DNA of 64,000 nt from JAFGHJ01 sp964534175. GTDB taxonomy: Bacteria > Hydrothermota > UBA3072. Within the stretch, counting starts at the first letter, position 1; each line of letters starts with the position of its first letter. The DNA is taken from NCBI GenBank assembly GCA_964534175.1, contig CAZHNS010000007.1, positions 1 through 64,000 of the forward strand. The letters are read 5' to 3'. A model generated the notes under the pieces. It was not told the DNA's origin. It made no database searches and was given only the letters and a program-made list of their open reading frames with translations. Positions 54,371-63,164 of this stretch are shown piece by piece. Position numbers and translations under genes: made by a program.

Positions 54371-55080
54371 TTGATAAACAAAAAATATGGAAAGAAGTTA
54401 AATCATGGCTTATCGCTATTGGAATAATCCTTTTCCTACGTGGTTTTATAGTTCAAACCTTCAATGTGCCAACGGGATCGATGAAAGACACAATTCTTAT
54501 TGGTGATTTTTTAATCGTAAATAGACTAAAATACGGTATAAAGCTACCTTTCACGGATAAATATTTAATCAGATATAACAAACCAGAAAAGGGTGAAATT
54601 ATCGTGTTCCGCTACCCTCTTGGCGGGAACGGCATATTTAACAATACAAACTTTGTAAAAAGATGTGTTGCCGTAGCCGGGGATACGGTATATCTTCAAC
54701 ATAAAATTCTCTTCATAAACGGCGAAAGCGTAAACGCGGATTACACTTCGCACAGAGATACAAAAGAATATCCTCCTCTCAATGTAAAAAATGAACTATT
54801 CCAGAATTTATGGAAAGAACGAAAGTTAAAGAATTATCCTAATGTGAGAGATAATTTCGGACCCATAGTTATCCCTGAAGGTCATGTTTTCGCGATGGGC
54901 GACAACAGAGACGAATCCGATGATTCGAGATTCTGGGGACCGGTGCCAATCAATAACATATCAGGAACTCCTTTATTAATTTACTGGTCATGGAAACCTC
55001 AGATCCCCCTAATTTCATTTTTCAGAAAAGTCCGGTGGAAACGAATAGGTAAGATATTTACAAAAGAATCTACGATTTAA
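54367..55080 (+). CDS. lepB: Signal peptidase I
   Basis: LepB cleaves signal peptides from exported proteins at the outer face of the inner membrane. The 237-residue protein has one N-terminal membrane helix, the catalytic Ser in NVPTGSMKDTI, the general-base Lys in FVKRCVAVAGD, and the box E motif GDNRDESDDSRFWGPV. I start it at ATG 54367, which overlaps the secA stop (ATGA). An ATG at 54346 would add seven residues inside the secA frame. Being next to secA links export and processing. Confidence 0.94.
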   Translation: MIDKQKIWKEVKSWLIAIGIILFLRGFIVQTFNVPTGSMKDTILIGDFLIVNRLKYGIKLPFTDKYLIRYNKPEKGEIIVFRYPLGGNGIFNNTNFVKRCVAVAGDTVYLQHKILFINGESVNADYTSHRDTKEYPPLNVKNELFQNLWKERKLKNYPNVRDNFGPIVIPEGHVFAMGDNRDESDDSRFWGPVPINNISGTPLLIYWSWKPQIPLISFFRKVRWKRIGKIFTKESTI

Positions 55081-55111
55081 ATTTGTTCAACATTGTAAAA
55101 AAGAAGTAAAA

Positions 55112-57046
55112 ATGAGATATATTATTTTTATATCGTTATTCGTGTTGGGCTTTCTATACGGCGCTCAGTTACCCTTTAATCGCGGTGTCAACCTGACAAA
55201 CTGGTTTCAAGAACCGAGTGCAGAGGAAATTCAATTTACAAAATTCACGAAAGATGATTTGACTAATATTAAAAACCTAGGATGTGACGTAATACGACTG
55301 CCCATCAATTTACACGAAATGACGGATGGCCCTCCGGACTACACAATAGATCCTCTCTTAACATATTTCCTTGATAGTGCCGTCAGCTGGGCTGAAGAAC
55401 TCGAAATATACCTTATACTCGACAATCATTCATTTGACCCGTTCACCGACACCGATCCCAATATAGGAGATATCTTAATCCCCGTATGGAAACAATTGGC
55501 AGCTCACTATGAAGAACGCTCAAATTATATATTATACGAGGTACTAAACGAACCGCACGGAATATCGGACGAATTATGGAATGAAATCCAACAAGAAGTT
55601 GTTGACTCTATCCGTCAGGTGGACGAAAAACACACGATTATTATTGGTCCGGCGGGCTGGAATAGTTACTATAACTTAAGCGAAATGCCTGAATATGATG
55701 ATACTAATCTTATATATACTTTCCACTTTTACGACCCCTTTTTGTTTACCCATCAGGGAGCAAGTTGGATAGATCCCTCGATGGAACCTCTCGGAGGAGT
55801 TCCTTTTCCGTACAACTCAGAAGAAATGCCTGAGTGTCCCACTGAGCTTCTCGGCACCTGGATAGAAGACCTTATAGACAATTACGAATTTGACGGTACT
55901 GTAGGACATGTAAACGATTTAATAGATATTGCAGTAGATTTTAAAAACACACGTGATGTTCCTCTACTCTGTGGTGAGTTCGGTGTTCATATACCTAACA
56001 GCGATAATGATGACCGTGTGTTCTGGCATGAAGTTGTAAGAAACTATATTGAGGAAAACAGTATTGCCTGGACTCCATGGGCTTATGAAGGAAGCTTCGG
56101 GATTTTTGAAGAGGGATCCGACGAAATGTTCGACTATGATTTAAACGTTGAACTTCTTGAAGCGTTGGGTTTTAATGTGCCTCCACAGTATGAGTATGTA
56201 CTTGAACCAGATACTACGGGTTTTAATATTTATCTCGATTATATCTGTGAAAATATTTTTAAATCATCCTGGCACGATGAAGGGTCTCTTAGTTTTTATT
56301 CTGAGAACAGTACTTATGAGGGACAATATTGTATACACTGGACAGGAGTGGAGCAGTATTCTAATATTGGATTTGATTTTAGACCGATAAAGGATTTGAC
56401 TACACTAGTGGATAGTAACTACGCGCTTGACTTCTGGGTTCGAGGTGATAATCCTGATATAGAATTTGACGTCCGCTTCACAGATACGAAAACAGAAGAA
56501 CCTGGAGACCATCCCTGGAGAATGCGCTACACAATTGACGAAGAATTAGTAACATGGAACGAGGAGTGGCATCATATACAAATCCCCTTACAGGAATTTA
56601 CAGAACATGGTTCCTGGGATGACGGAACCTGGTATAATCCGGTTGGGGATTTTACCTGGACAGCTGTAGACCGATTTGACATTGTCTCGGAATATGATAG
56701 TCTCGCTGGGAATCTCTATTTTGATAATATAAAAATCGCCGAAGCCTCTTCCTCATTTATAAGAAAAAAAGATACCAAAAGTCCATTCTTGCAAATTCTC
56801 GGAATTATCCCCAACTATTCAGGTAAATTTCTCGATATAAAATTTCAAATCCCCGAATCAGGGAAAGTTTCTCTTGAAGTATATAATTTATTGGGAGAGA
56901 AAATCGATACCCCGGTAGACCAAAAAATGAAAGCTGGTATTCATAACGTTAGACTTAGCACAGGCGATCTTACAGCCGGACTATATTTTTACCGTTTAAA
57001 AATTGGTAATTCTACCAAAACCGTAAAATACCCGATAATAAAATAA
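55112..57046 (+). CDS. Secreted GH5 glycoside hydrolase with C-terminal sorting-type domain
   Basis: A 644-residue secreted enzyme. The signal peptide spans about 1-18. The GH5 (beta-glucanase/cellulase-like) domain runs to about 345: RGVNLTNW at the start, acid/base Glu147 in YEVLNEPHG, and nucleophile Glu289 in LLCGEFGVH. A CBM11-like beta-sandwich follows at about 375-555. The end (about 575-644) has GKVSLEVYNLLGEKI, then AGIHNVRLST and LTAGLYFYRLK, the pattern of FlgD-like/T9SS C-terminal domains. It stands alone after lepB; no other carbohydrate genes are near. Exact substrate is unknown. Confidence 0.88.
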   Translation: MRYIIFISLFVLGFLYGAQLPFNRGVNLTNWFQEPSAEEIQFTKFTKDDLTNIKNLGCDVIRLPINLHEMTDGPPDYTIDPLLTYFLDSAVSWAEELEIYLILDNHSFDPFTDTDPNIGDILIPVWKQLAAHYEERSNYILYEVLNEPHGISDELWNEIQQEVVDSIRQVDEKHTIIIGPAGWNSYYNLSEMPEYDDTNLIYTFHFYDPFLFTHQGASWIDPSMEPLGGVPFPYNSEEMPECPTELLGTWIEDLIDNYEFDGTVGHVNDLIDIAVDFKNTRDVPLLCGEFGVHIPNSDNDDRVFWHEVVRNYIEENSIAWTPWAYEGSFGIFEEGSDEMFDYDLNVELLEALGFNVPPQYEYVLEPDTTGFNIYLDYICENIFKSSWHDEGSLSFYSENSTYEGQYCIHWTGVEQYSNIGFDFRPIKDLTTLVDSNYALDFWVRGDNPDIEFDVRFTDTKTEEPGDHPWRMRYTIDEELVTWNEEWHHIQIPLQEFTEHGSWDDGTWYNPVGDFTWTAVDRFDIVSEYDSLAGNLYFDNIKIAEASSSFIRKKDTKSPFLQILGIIPNYSGKFLDIKFQIPESGKVSLEVYNLLGEKIDTPVDQKMKAGIHNVRLSTGDLTAGLYFYRLKIGNSTKTVKYPIIK

Positions 57047-57110
57047 AGTCTGAGAATACAAGTAAATCAAGATATCAGTCTTTAGCTTTTAGCTCTTAGC
57101 AAAACAAATA

Positions 57111-57155
57111 AATGGGGTGGGGTGTGGCTCCGTGTTCTCTGTGTCTCTGTGTAAT
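57111..57155 (-). repeat. Intergenic CACAGAGA-type repeat, inverted copy
   Basis: On the minus strand it reads TTACACAGAGACACAGAGA and then ACACGGAGCCACACCCC. It is almost identical to the first 45 bases of the copy at 14195. It sits between the convergent GH5 and lptD genes. Confidence 0.7.
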
Positions 57156-57174
57156 ACTATTTTTTGCGTCAAAC

Positions 57175-59145
57175 TCACGGCATAAATCCGCCTAACGTTT
57201 CCCTTCCTATCTTTAATTCCGGTATATCTTTAAGCCCGATTCGTAGGCTATAATCCCATACATCGCCAAAAGTATTTACAGACAATGCGAGTTCCCAACA
57301 ATGTAAATCTCTTACGAGATTTAATCTGGTACTTGTAACCTTACCCCTCTCAAAGTCGTAATGTGTAGTTATTCCCAATTTCCACTTAGGAGTCGGGTTA
57401 AAATTGACACCCATATCAGCCTGCTGAATTCGTTCCGCTTCTGTAAAACTGATAGAATGCCTTAAATAGAAATTAAGCGGGCTTCCTCCAAAATTAGTTT
57501 TATATTTAAGGTCAGTGTTGACTCTTTTATCACCAAATTCACGTAAATCCAGATCATAAGAAGTAGAATAATCCTGACTCAAAATATCTCCCAGCCAGAA
57601 CCTACCGTATATTGAAACCGGAGAAAATCTGTCTTCTTGATACCGATAATTACTAGAAAACCTAAGCGAAGCAAAATCATATTTTCTTTTCCCGATCTTA
57701 CATTGAAATAAATTATCCAGGGAAAGATTTAAAGATTTTACTCCCGCTGGTATAGAAAAACCGGAAATAGTAGAAACATCATAACTACCCGGATCAGGAG
57801 CGTATGAGAAAGAAAGCGAAGGAGTCATAACATGCCTGAATTTAGTTACAGGAGGTATTCCAAAAAAAGAAAGCCCGTATAACCTGGTCTGTACTCTTGT
57901 TACTGCTTTCCAATAATTAATGAAAACATCTTCGTTTTCGTAATAATCGCTCTTTCCGTTTAGTGCTATACCAATATCAAAAATACTAATATCAAAATTT
58001 AAGTTTGAATTTCCAGAAAAACCCGAGGCCCAGTGACCAGTTTCGTCCCGGGTAAACTTATAGTAACTTCTAACATTAATATCCCCCATTTTCAAATGCG
58101 GAAAAGTCATATTTACAGAAGGCCACCTCTCGTGCAATACATCGGTAGTTAAATTTTCACGATGGTCCAGAATAACATCTGTTTCCGTTCCCAGAATTTT
58201 GCCTTTCCAGTAAATATTATAATTAATTTCCTTCTGCAGCAGACGTTCAACTTCACCGGGTTCGTAATCTTTTATATAGCCAGGATCAGACTCGATTTTA
58301 GTATCCACGTTCAAATTTATCCCTCCCGGTATTTCCGATTTTGTATCAATTGCAAGCTCCCATCGTTCTTCCCCACTTTCCCTTTCTTTAATATAATTAC
58401 CCCTTATATTGCCGCTACTATAAGGCATTAAATTCCAGCGTGCCTGATCTATATCAAAACGAACTCCTTTGTGAGTGTAATAATTCAGATAGAAAATAAT
58501 ATCGGCGTGTTCCCCAAGGGTCTGATACCAGCCTAATTTTCTTATATAATTACCCCCATAAGAAGAAGTCCCAAACTCTGGTCTTAATAAACCTGAAGAT
58601 CTTTTTTTCTTTATTGATTGCATGTAAAAGGGAACAAAAAAAACAGGTATATCCTGAACTAAAAGCAGAACCGGTTCAGCTACCAAACTTTCATCGATAT
58701 TAATTCTCATTTTCGGCGAATAAAACCAGAAATGAGGAGGATCCAACTCACAAGTTGTATAATAACCGTTTCTAATTCTCAAAATATTGCCCTTAAAATA
58801 TCTAATCTTTTCTCCGAAAAACCATCCGCTCTCAGCCTCGGTCTTTGCGTTAAAGGCATCCCCAATTTCACGATTCACATCATAGCTCATCACCTCAGCC
58901 CTTATATCACTATTACCATCATTAAAAAGGACACCGCCTTTAGCAGTTAGCAACTTTCTTTTTAAATTGTATAATATGGTATCAGCAGAGATGCTAAGTT
59001 TACCGTATTTCGCACTGGCATTTCCGTATATTTGGACAAGAGATGAATCTACTTTAAAAAAAATTTTGTCACCGGAATAGTGAACAATCGACGCAGGATC
59101 AGAATTAGAATTAGAAAATAAAAAAATAAAAAGAAAAAAATTCAC
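57175..59145 (-). CDS. lptD: LPS-assembly protein LptD-like (OstA)
   Basis: LptD is the outer-membrane barrel that inserts LPS into the outer leaflet. The 656 residues comprise a short hydrophobic N-terminus, an OstA-type beta-jellyroll domain (about 20-150, with VQIYGNASAKYGKL and LTAKGGVLFNDG), and the signature TTCELDPPHFWFYS. A long barrel domain of amphipathic strands follows. The start is GTG; an in-frame TAA sits just upstream, and no clear ribosome-binding site is seen. A separate promoter lies between lpxD and this gene. It is shorter than E. coli LptD (784). Confidence 0.85.
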   Translation of the reverse strand: MNFFLFIFLFSNSNSDPASIVHYSGDKIFFKVDSSLVQIYGNASAKYGKLSISADTILYNLKRKLLTAKGGVLFNDGNSDIRAEVMSYDVNREIGDAFNAKTEAESGWFFGEKIRYFKGNILRIRNGYYTTCELDPPHFWFYSPKMRINIDESLVAEPVLLLVQDIPVFFVPFYMQSIKKKRSSGLLRPEFGTSSYGGNYIRKLGWYQTLGEHADIIFYLNYYTHKGVRFDIDQARWNLMPYSSGNIRGNYIKERESGEERWELAIDTKSEIPGGINLNVDTKIESDPGYIKDYEPGEVERLLQKEINYNIYWKGKILGTETDVILDHRENLTTDVLHERWPSVNMTFPHLKMGDINVRSYYKFTRDETGHWASGFSGNSNLNFDISIFDIGIALNGKSDYYENEDVFINYWKAVTRVQTRLYGLSFFGIPPVTKFRHVMTPSLSFSYAPDPGSYDVSTISGFSIPAGVKSLNLSLDNLFQCKIGKRKYDFASLRFSSNYRYQEDRFSPVSIYGRFWLGDILSQDYSTSYDLDLREFGDKRVNTDLKYKTNFGGSPLNFYLRHSISFTEAERIQQADMGVNFNPTPKWKLGITTHYDFERGKVTSTRLNLVRDLHCWELALSVNTFGDVWDYSLRIGLKDIPELKIGRETLGGFMP

Positions 59146-59202
59146 GGAACAATCAAAAACACAAAATTACCTGGAGTGGAAAGTAAATATCGAATAGCGG
59201 TT

Positions 59203-59231
59203 ATCATATTTTATTTGTGTTTTGAAGGCAA
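59203..59231 (-). promoter_or_regulatory. Promoter of lptD
   Basis: Minus strand: TTGCCT (59231-59226), 17-base spacer, TATGAT (59208-59203). About 50 bases of leader precede the GTG start. Confidence 0.5.
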
Positions 59232-59244
59232 AACGGTTAAAAAC

Positions 59245-60249
59245 TTACTTGGATTTTTCAAGAGCTTTTACCCTTTTAAAAAGTTCAGAGAGCCTTCTTG
59301 TGTAAATTTCATTTTTCAGGAAACTCAATCGTTTATCAGCGGGAAAACCAAAAACCGATTCTCCTTCTTTAACGTCTCTGATAACACCCGATTTAGCAGC
59401 GACTCTGGCATTCTTGCCGATTTTTATATGATCGGCAATTCCTACTTGACCGGCAATTATTACATTATCTCCCAACTCGGAGCTACCGGCAATACCCACC
59501 TGAGCAAGAATAATTACATTCTTCCCGATTTTAACGTTATGGGCTATATGAACAGAGTTATCTATTTTCGTACCGTCTCCAATAATTGTGTCCCCTATTG
59601 TTCCTCTGTCAATCATAGTAAGAGCCCCTACTTCTACCCTATCTCCTATCATAACATTACCAATATGCGGTATCGCTTCTAGTTCACCTTTTATCCTTTG
59701 ATATCCAAACCCAAAAGAACCTATTACAGCACCGGGATAGATTTTAACATCCCGACCAATCTTAGTTCCATCTAAAATTACCGAATGGGGATAAATTATG
59801 CAATTATCACCTATTTCAACATTGTTTCCGATATAAGAGGACTGAAAAACATTGACTCTGTCACCCAGAACACAATTGTCTCCAATGAAAACATTCTCAC
59901 CTATTTTGACATCTTTTCCCACTTTAACATGAGAAAAATCTTTTGCTTTCATCAAATATTTCTGGGTAATTCGTATAGGAGCAGGATAAAAAGATTTAAG
60001 TATTTTTACCAACGAAGTCTTCACATCTTTTACTTTAATCCAGGACTTCGCAGAACATTCTTTTACATTTTCAGGAATAACAGCTGCGAGGTTTTTTAAT
60101 CCTTTTGCCTCACTTATTCTCTTCTCCTTAAAAAAAAATACAAGATCCCCTTTTTGGGCATCCTGTATTTCTGAAATCCTCTTTACCTCAAAATCAGGAT
60201 CTCCATTTACCTCGCTTTCTAAAAGCTCAGCAATTTCACTTATTTTCAC
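59245..60249 (-). CDS. lpxD: UDP-3-O-acylglucosamine N-acyltransferase LpxD
   Basis: LpxD adds the N-linked acyl chain in lipid A synthesis. The 334-residue protein has an N-terminal uridine-binding domain (about 1-95), then a left-handed beta-helix of hexapeptide repeats (VKIGENVFIGDNCVLGD and so on). The catalytic His region is IDNSVHIAHNVKIG. A C-terminal helical tail follows. The start is GTG, overlapping the stop of the upstream Skp-fusion gene (GTGA), a standard skp-lpxD pairing. Confidence 0.95.
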   Translation of the reverse strand: MKISEIAELLESEVNGDPDFEVKRISEIQDAQKGDLVFFFKEKRISEAKGLKNLAAVIPENVKECSAKSWIKVKDVKTSLVKILKSFYPAPIRITQKYLMKAKDFSHVKVGKDVKIGENVFIGDNCVLGDRVNVFQSSYIGNNVEIGDNCIIYPHSVILDGTKIGRDVKIYPGAVIGSFGFGYQRIKGELEAIPHIGNVMIGDRVEVGALTMIDRGTIGDTIIGDGTKIDNSVHIAHNVKIGKNVIILAQVGIAGSSELGDNVIIAGQVGIADHIKIGKNARVAAKSGVIRDVKEGESVFGFPADKRLSFLKNEIYTRRLSELFKRVKALEKSK

Positions 60250-61193
60250 TTGTACAACTTAGCTATCTCTGGTATTACTTCTTCCGCTATTTTATCTCGA
60301 AGATTTTCTTCAACACCAACATCGACTTTCTCGGTCACTACAGCTTGTTCCTTTTCTCTGTCAACAATCGAATACTCAAAGAAAATATTACCAGTTTCAA
60401 CCCAAACTCTCCCTATTACAACAAAATTCACTCCCGACATATTAAGAAATTGAACGGCAAGAGAAACGTTCTCACTTACCTCCTCTTCATCCTCTATCGC
60501 AAGGCTACTCTTTGCGCTAACCAAATCTTCTGATTTAATTTTCTCAAAGGGATCTTTCAATTCACTTATTCCGACATATATCAGATTTTTAATAATTGAT
60601 CCAAGCGTCCTTGACTTGGAATCCGCGTCTTCTTCTTTAAAAAGAAAAACATAATATTCGACTTCTTCACCCTCGGTTTCTGGCAAATACTTTCTATTTA
60701 GTTCTTCTAAAATCCTACTGGTCACATCATACATATCATCGGCATATAAAACGACACCGGTAGATGCATCCAAAATAAAAGTAAATTCTTCTTCTTTGGC
60801 AATTTCAGATACGATAGTATCTATTTCCGCAAGAAGCGGCTGCATTAACTCTTTATTTAGAACCTCGGCTTTACCATCTTTACGATATACATCGTTGATG
60901 TATTTTTCAAGGTCCGCTTTCTTTTGCTGTATTTCCTGTATCTTGCGCATTCTAGCTTCTTCAGTTAACATAAAAGACTGCGTTTCTAGACTTTTTTGAA
61001 GTTTCTCAAGTTCATTTTGGAGTCGGTTAACTTCCTTTTTCCATTCATCAACTTTACTTTGAAACTCATTTCTAATCTCCTGAGCTCTTTGGTACTTTGC
61101 CAATATTTCCTGCGAATCGATATAACCAATCTTTTGTTCGGCAAAAAGCGGTAAAGCAAAAACGACAAACAAAATTTTAAAATTTATCTTCAT
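60246..61193 (-). CDS. Skp/OmpH-type chaperone fused to a CsgG/LpoB/FlgO-like domain
   Basis: A 315-residue periplasmic protein. A signal peptide (1-17, cleavage after LFA) precedes an OmpH/Skp domain: QKIGYIDSQEILAKY, a long Glu/Lys coiled coil (about 40-110), and FTFILDASTGVVLYADD near 150. Typical Skp stops here. This protein continues for about 145 residues into a second domain with VNFVVIGRVWVETGNIFFEY and ending in helices, similar in outline to CsgG/FlgO/LpoB-like folds. The start at ATG 61193 is set by GGGAGGAAG; the ATG at 61280 is upstream of the signal peptide. Confidence 0.8.
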   Translation of the reverse strand: MKINFKILFVVFALPLFAEQKIGYIDSQEILAKYQRAQEIRNEFQSKVDEWKKEVNRLQNELEKLQKSLETQSFMLTEEARMRKIQEIQQKKADLEKYINDVYRKDGKAEVLNKELMQPLLAEIDTIVSEIAKEEEFTFILDASTGVVLYADDMYDVTSRILEELNRKYLPETEGEEVEYYVFLFKEEDADSKSRTLGSIIKNLIYVGISELKDPFEKIKSEDLVSAKSSLAIEDEEEVSENVSLAVQFLNMSGVNFVVIGRVWVETGNIFFEYSIVDREKEQAVVTEKVDVGVEENLRDKIAEEVIPEIAKLYK

Positions 61194-62139
61194 TCTTCCT
61201 CCCTTTTCCTGATACAGAAATTCCAATGCTTGTAATAAATTCATTATCAGCAAAATCTCCTGAATATCTTCTATTCTCAAACATTATGGACAAAGGTAAT
61301 TCGCTAATATCGAAAGACACACCTCCAAAAAATCTATCAGCGTTAACCTCGAATCCACTACCCATAGAATAAATTTTACCATATCCCAACCTAAGAAAAG
61401 CATAATTTAAACCAATTAATCGCTCCCTTCTATCAAAGGAAAACATTATGCTTTTATCATTACTAAATGAATAATTAAGACCAAAACGCATGGGAGCATC
61501 AAGTTCGAACTCTTCCTTCTCTTCATCCTCATATTGTTTTTCAATTTTCTGGTATGGACAGAAATATCCCCCCAAACTCAATTTTGCTATATTCAAATTA
61601 AAGCCCAAACCTACAGAATAACCTCCGAAATAGGTACTAACCGTATCGCAAACATCATAATAATCTTCAAAATCAATCCACCAAATATCATCATTCTTTC
61701 CATTTAAAAGACTAACATCCATTCCTAACGAAATAGGCCCCGAAGACTTAGCTACGTACCCTCCAAAACGATACAGGCCACCTTTTCTAAAGAAATAATT
61801 ATCATAAGTATAATTATCATCAGAGAAGGAAGAAAAAGCTTCCATATCACAATCATACAGGACATTAAAACTTCCCCCCAGAGTAAACCCTGAAACCACA
61901 GGAATATTAAAGAAAAAAGAAGAAAATCCCCCTGCTGTTTTTTTATAATCATCAGATAAAAGACGGAAGTTCACTGAAAGGCAGTCCTGGGTATCTGCAA
62001 GCGCCGGATTTACATAAACATTTCCTACCAAAGTAGGAAACTGCGAAAAACCATCGCCTCCAATCCATTCACCCGGTAAGCTGTCCGAAAGAGTAGGGTT
62101 TACAGATATAAGGAAAAAAAGATTAAATAAAAACATCAT
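61177..62139 (-). CDS. PorV-like outer-membrane barrel protein
   Basis: A 320-residue predicted outer-membrane protein. A signal peptide (about 1-19) is followed by strand-rich sequence in the style of PorV/UPF0164/FadL-type barrels. Cues are NVYVNPALADTQ with YVNPA near the start, then repeated glycine/aromatic strands (GFTLGGSFNVLYD, VGLGFNLNIAKLSLGGYF, FGLNYSFSNDKSIMFSF). PorV-type proteins serve type IX secretion, but that is only a hypothesis here. ATGA coupling to the lipoprotein upstream, and a 17-base overlap with the Skp-fusion gene, put it in this operon. Confidence 0.7.
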   Translation of the reverse strand: MMFLFNLFFLISVNPTLSDSLPGEWIGGDGFSQFPTLVGNVYVNPALADTQDCLSVNFRLLSDDYKKTAGGFSSFFFNIPVVSGFTLGGSFNVLYDCDMEAFSSFSDDNYTYDNYFFRKGGLYRFGGYVAKSSGPISLGMDVSLLNGKNDDIWWIDFEDYYDVCDTVSTYFGGYSVGLGFNLNIAKLSLGGYFCPYQKIEKQYEDEEKEEFELDAPMRFGLNYSFSNDKSIMFSFDRRERLIGLNYAFLRLGYGKIYSMGSGFEVNADRFFGGVSFDISELPLSIMFENRRYSGDFADNEFITSIGISVSGKGRKNEDKF

Positions 62140-63164
62140 CTCGGAAACTCCACCCAGATAAATTGAATTCCTATGTTTTCAATATCTCCAAGAGATGCAG
62201 TGCCAATCCCACCTATATTATTTGTTGCTCTAATTTGAAGATCAAGAATGCTATCATGGGAAAGTTCTCTAAAATAATAAGCAAGATCAAACTTCAATGA
62301 ATCACTTTCTGAATCTGCGTTTCTTGTATATAAATAGTTTGAACCATACGAAATAAAGCCTACATCAAAAGGCATTGTATTTAAAACTCCAAAATACAAT
62401 TCGGCTTTTGCTATCGAATTTAAATCCAAAAGTGAAGGTAATGAATCCCGTGGAATAATAATATGCGTCCTTATTGAAATCCCATTTCCGACCAAAAGAG
62501 AATCGGTAAAAACTGAATCCTGGAATGGATTCTTAACAATAACTGCGTCCTCAGTACACAGAATACTGGAAGGTGCTAAAGTATCATCTGATTCTATTTT
62601 CAATTTTGTTGAGTCAGCCTTAAAGTCATAAAATTGGTTAGAATGAACTGCTAAGCCATAATTTCCAATAGCATTAATAGTAGGTTCATCCAGAGAGATA
62701 GAATTTCCCAAGAAAACCAGAGAATTGGTATCTGTAGCTGGAGAATCAACATGGACGGGATACAATGTTGCAACTCGTATAGGATTGGTCGTATCAAAAA
62801 TAGACCCTATATCGTCCCATTCATAGACAGAATCCTCACTCCACTCCTGCTCTAAAGCAAATAAAGTTAGCTCACAAGTAAAAGTATCAGAGGCAAAACG
62901 CAAGAATAGACTATCAAAATTTTCTGGAATAGAATCGAATTTTATTATGGAATAAGAATCAAAAATATCTTTTTTCCCACAAAATAATAAAGTTGAACCT
63001 CCGGTAGAAGTAACTTTAACCTTTGTATAAGCCGAATCAACTAACAAAACTTTGCTAAAAATCGGAACTGGTTCAACAGTATATTCTTTATTTGGTTCAC
63101 AGCCAACCGTTACCGCAATAAGAACAATAAATATAAGGATTTCAATTAAAAAATATTTTCTCAA
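62136..63164 (-). CDS. Hypothetical lipoprotein in the bamA-skp-lpxD operon
   Basis: A 342-residue predicted lipoprotein I cannot assign. I start it at TTG 63164, which overlaps the bamA stop (TTGA) and gives a clean signal peptide with lipobox VTVGC. An ATG at 63197 would add 11 residues before it. The mature part is Ser/Asp-rich with strand-like segments such as SYSIIKFDSIPENFDSLFLR, loosely like DNRLRE-type structural domains. A role in outer-membrane assembly is inferred from position only. Confidence 0.65.
   Translation of the reverse strand: MRKYFLIEILIFIVLIAVTVGCEPNKEYTVEPVPIFSKVLLVDSAYTKVKVTSTGGSTLLFCGKKDIFDSYSIIKFDSIPENFDSLFLRFASDTFTCELTLFALEQEWSEDSVYEWDDIGSIFDTTNPIRVATLYPVHVDSPATDTNSLVFLGNSISLDEPTINAIGNYGLAVHSNQFYDFKADSTKLKIESDDTLAPSSILCTEDAVIVKNPFQDSVFTDSLLVGNGISIRTHIIIPRDSLPSLLDLNSIAKAELYFGVLNTMPFDVGFISYGSNYLYTRNADSESDSLKFDLAYYFRELSHDSILDLQIRATNNIGGIGTASLGDIENIGIQFIWVEFPR

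Noticed and set aside
61194..61280. N-terminal extension of the Skp-fusion gene to an ATG at 61280
   Set aside because: It would put about 29 residues before a clean signal peptide, inside the coding region of the upstream barrel gene.
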